From assembly GCA_035711845.1 (NCBI GenBank), contig DASTBU010000136.1, forward strand, positions 1 to 43,866: a DNA stretch of 43,866 nt, read 5' to 3'. The translations under genes and the position numbers were made by a program. The notes below the pieces were generated by a model. The model was not told the DNA's origin. It saw nothing but the letters and a program-made list of their open reading frames with translations, and did not search any database. Source of the DNA: DASTBU01 sp035711845. GTDB taxonomy: Bacteria > Acidobacteriota > Vicinamibacteria > Vicinamibacterales > 2-12-FULL-66-21. This document shows, piece by piece, positions 41,734-43,866 of the stretch. Each line of letters starts with the position of its first letter. Positions within the stretch are counted from its first letter, which is position 1.

Positions 41734-42066
41734 ATGGCACGTCGTGATGATGTTGCGGATCTCGAGGAGTTCGGCCGGTTCGCCGAGCCGGCGCTGCTGA
41801 TCTTGATCAGCCTGGCCGACGGCCCTAAACACGGCTACGCGATCACCGAAGACATCGCCCACTTCGCGCGCGTCCGCTTTGGACCCGGATCGCTCTACGG
41901 CGCCATCGCTCGACTCGAATCGCGCGGCCTCATCGAGGCGCTCGATGCGGACGAGCGGCGCAATCCGTACCAACTCACGGCAATCGGCGAGACGGCGCTG
42001 CGCGCCCGCCTCGCCAGCATGCAGGCCGTTGCAAAGGTCGGCCAGAAGCGGCTGGCCCACGCGTGA
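41734..42066 (+). CDS. PadR-family transcriptional regulator
   Basis: 110 aa. Winged helix of the PadR family: FAEPALLILISLADGPKHGY then AITEDIAHFARVRFGPGSLY and GAIARLESRGLIEALDADER with NPYQLTAIGETALRARL. ATG at 41734 has AGGA six bases upstream. It overlaps the next gene by 4 bp (GTGA). An 8-bp inverted repeat over its own -10 suggests autorepression; family members typically respond to small molecules or antimicrobial stress. Confidence 0.93.
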   Translation: MARRDDVADLEEFGRFAEPALLILISLADGPKHGYAITEDIAHFARVRFGPGSLYGAIARLESRGLIEALDADERRNPYQLTAIGETALRARLASMQAVAKVGQKRLAHA

Positions 42067-42572
42067 CCTGGTTGATCAAGCTCTATCCCCCGGCGTGGCG
42101 ACGCCGCTACGGCCCGGAGCTGGAGGAACTCATCGCCGCCCAGCCAGCGTCGTTCGCTACGGCGATCGATCTGGTCGCTGCCGCCATCGATGCCTGGCTC
42201 AACCCTCGGTTGCCGACGGCCGTCGCAGCCGCCGATGCGAAAGGAGCACGAACAATGGTCCCTCAGATACTGCAACTCAAATGCGCGGGGTATGGTCCGA
42301 ACGTCACGCGTGCCGACAGCTTCAAAGCCGCCGCAGTGACGCTGGGCGGAACTCTTGCGCTGGTGCTGGTGTGGATGTGGGCGACAGCGCAGTACGGAGG
42401 CAACCCGTACATCGAAACAATCGGTCTCTTTTCGTGGATTCCGCCGATGCTCTTCGGCCTCCGCTACACATCTTTGAAGGGGCGCCCGGGCCGGGTGCAG
42501 GCGGTGTTCATCGCGGCCAACACGGCGATTGTGATCGCCATCGCTCTGGGAGCCGCGTGGCTCAACAGCTGA
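42063..42572 (+). CDS. PadR-linked small membrane protein
   Basis: 169 aa. N-terminal cytoplasmic part with LIKLYPPAWRRRYGPELEEL, a pattern (YPxxWRxRYGxE) I know from membrane proteins beside PadR regulators in Acidobacteriota and Actinobacteria. Three membrane helices follow (AAVTLGGTLALVLVWMWA, IGLFSWIPPMLFGLRY, VFIAANTAIVIAIALGAAWL). GTG start at 42063 overlaps the padR stop, so translation is coupled. Probably the regulated partner; function unknown. Confidence 0.8.
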   Translation: MTWLIKLYPPAWRRRYGPELEELIAAQPASFATAIDLVAAAIDAWLNPRLPTAVAAADAKGARTMVPQILQLKCAGYGPNVTRADSFKAAAVTLGGTLALVLVWMWATAQYGGNPYIETIGLFSWIPPMLFGLRYTSLKGRPGRVQAVFIAANTAIVIAIALGAAWLNS

Positions 42573-42632
42573 TGCGATCGCCAGGCGAGAAGAGCATGAA
42601 ATCGCGCGATCGAGCTGATCCATGCCTGAAGG

Positions 42633-43547
42633 TCATCCCCGTCTGGCCGTTCCTCGGGCAGTTTTCGGGACGTTGAGGTCGTCGAGGACGCGTTCGTTGT
42701 TCCGCCAGTCGGGGTTCACCTTGACGCGAAGATCGAGGAACACCCGCGTCTCGAAGAACTGCTCGAGGTCGCGCCGGGCCTCGGTGCCGATCGTCTTGAT
42801 CATCTCACCGCGTCGCCCGATGACAATGGCCTTCTGGGACTCCTGCTCGACGAAGATCGTGCAGTACAGCCGCAGGATACTGTCCCGCTCGCTCTCGTCG
42901 AACTGATCGACGATGACCGCGGTCGAGAACGGAAGCTCGGCCCGGGTATGCTGCAGCACCTTCTCGCGGACCATCTCGGCGACGATGGCGCGTTCCGGCT
43001 GATCGGTGAGGAAATCCGCCGGATAGATGGGATCGCCCTCGGGCAGCTGCGCGAGCAGCGCCTGCTCCAGTTGCTCGATGCCGTCGCCGGTCACCGCCGA
43101 CACGGGAACGATCGCGGCAAACGAGTGCCACCGCTGCGCCTGCTCGATGAGCGGGAGCAGCCTGGGCTTGGCGATCAGGTCGATCTTGTTGAGCACGAGG
43201 ATCACTGGCGCCTTGACACCGGCGAGCAGCCTCGACACGTACTCATCGCCGCGCCCCGGCTTGCTCGACGCGTCGAAAACCAGGACCACGACATCGACCT
43301 CCCGCAGGGTCTCGACCGCCGCGTCAACCATCCGCACGTTCAGCCGGTGCAGCGGACGGTGAATGCCGGGCGTATCGACGAACACAATCTGGCTGTCGCC
43401 AATGTTCTTGACGGCCAGAATCCGCGTCCGCGTGGTCTGCGGCTTGTCGGAGACGATGGCGACCTTGGTGCCAACGATGCGATTGAGAAGCGTGGACTTG
43501 CCCGCATTTGGCCGGCCCACCAGTGATGCGAATCCGCAACGCGACAT
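42633..43547 (-). CDS. era: GTPase Era
   Basis: 304 aa. G1 GRPNAGKST at 11-19, G2 region KPQTTRTRI, G3 DTPG at 58-61, G4 NKID near 121, G5 VSAVTGDG, then a KH RNA-binding domain (VIGRRGEMIKTIGTEARRDL). Binds the 3' end of 16S rRNA and acts in 30S maturation. ATG at 43547 follows GAGGGACCGATCG; the GAGGGA that could serve as ribosome site is a repeat unit of the array covering its 5' side. Confidence 0.97.
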   Translation of the reverse strand: MSRCGFASLVGRPNAGKSTLLNRIVGTKVAIVSDKPQTTRTRILAVKNIGDSQIVFVDTPGIHRPLHRLNVRMVDAAVETLREVDVVVLVFDASSKPGRGDEYVSRLLAGVKAPVILVLNKIDLIAKPRLLPLIEQAQRWHSFAAIVPVSAVTGDGIEQLEQALLAQLPEGDPIYPADFLTDQPERAIVAEMVREKVLQHTRAELPFSTAVIVDQFDESERDSILRLYCTIFVEQESQKAIVIGRRGEMIKTIGTEARRDLEQFFETRVFLDLRVKVNPDWRNNERVLDDLNVPKTARGTARRG

Positions 43548-43548
43548 C

Positions 43549-43866
43549 GATCGGTCCCTCGTCCCTCGATCCCATGGTCCCTGGTCCCTCGGTCCCTCGG
43601 TCCTGGGTCCCTGGTCCGGGTCCCGGGGTCCCTGGTCCGGGTCCGGGGTCCCTGGTCCGGGTCCCGGGTCCCTGGTCCGGTCGCGGGGTCCCTGGTCCGG
43701 TCGCGGGGTCCCTGGTCCCTCGGTCCTTCAATCTCGGGTCCCTCACGAACGGGGTGCGACTCGAGACCGGGGACTCAGGAGCAGCGACCCCGGACCGAGG
43801 GACCCCGGACCGAGGGACCCCGGACCGAGGGACCCCGGACCGAGGGACCCCAGACCGAGGGACCCC
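43549..43866. repeat. GGTCCCT-type array with inverted arm, running off the window
   Basis: GGTCCCT, GGTCCGG and GGTCGCG units fill 43549-43745, mostly as composite blocks built on GGTCCCTGGTCCGG. After a spacer (about 43746-43785) a reverse-complement arm begins: GGACCGAGGGACCCC repeated about five times at 15-bp spacing (7+8) to the window end. Same unit family as the array at 22417-22795. The right boundary is not in the window. Confidence 0.88.

Overview
The window reads as about 44 kb of chromosome from a high-GC, Gram-negative bacterium, most likely an acidobacterium (Vicinamibacteria-like). The reasons are a secreted VWA protein of the acidobacterial VWFA-related type, secreted lipocalin-like and PadR-linked proteins of kinds common in that phylum, an Mla lipid-transport operon with an outer-membrane-type barrel protein, and frequent GTG/TTG starts. 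The placement is inferred from gene content; no rRNA is present. Most of the window is housekeeping; one 3-kb stretch beside a tRNA is a decayed island.

Layout. 1-6.4 kb: an MscS channel, then a nucleoside-salvage cluster on the minus strand (exported amidohydrolase, hpt, an atypical rpiB, deoC) divergent from upp, and a citrate-synthase-like gene. 6.4-9.5 kb: tRNA-Val(CAC) followed by a broken tyrosine recombinase, a small secreted protein, an AraC remnant, a DHFR-like reductase and two fused IS remnants (IS5-type and IS481-type). 9.5-15.7 kb: a secreted protein, then uvrB-mlaE-mlaF-mlaD-ytxH-DUF948-like in one tight minus-strand operon. 15.8-21.2 kb: a three-part probable outer-membrane protein with a VWA protein, divergent from a DHH phosphoesterase. 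21.2-27.8 kb: a Cys/Met PLP enzyme, a patatin-like pseudoenzyme downstream of greA, trmH-type methyltransferase plus rarA, and a trypsin-like protease with a long structured leader. 28-43.5 kb: nfeD-flotillin, mutL, ppdK-corA, recO-glyQ-glyS, mgtE, padR with a membrane partner, and era.

The most distinctive signal is not a gene. At least seven intergenic gaps are filled almost edge to edge by arrays of 7-bp units (GAAGGCT, CCAGTTT, ATGCTGA, GTCCCTG and a CGTAGTC to TCGCACG series). In most of them a first arm is followed by a second arm in reverse complement, so the gap can fold into a long imperfect hairpin. Units differ between loci but keep the 7-bp period. The arrays run into gene ends: they supply Shine-Dalgarno-like AGGGA/GAGGGA motifs to metB-like and era, and stop codons to rarA, the protease and the patatin-like gene.

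A second pattern is -10 hexamers placed 6-8 nt before the start codon of upp, the amidohydrolase, trmH and greA, which suggests leaderless or nearly leaderless transcripts at two divergent promoters.
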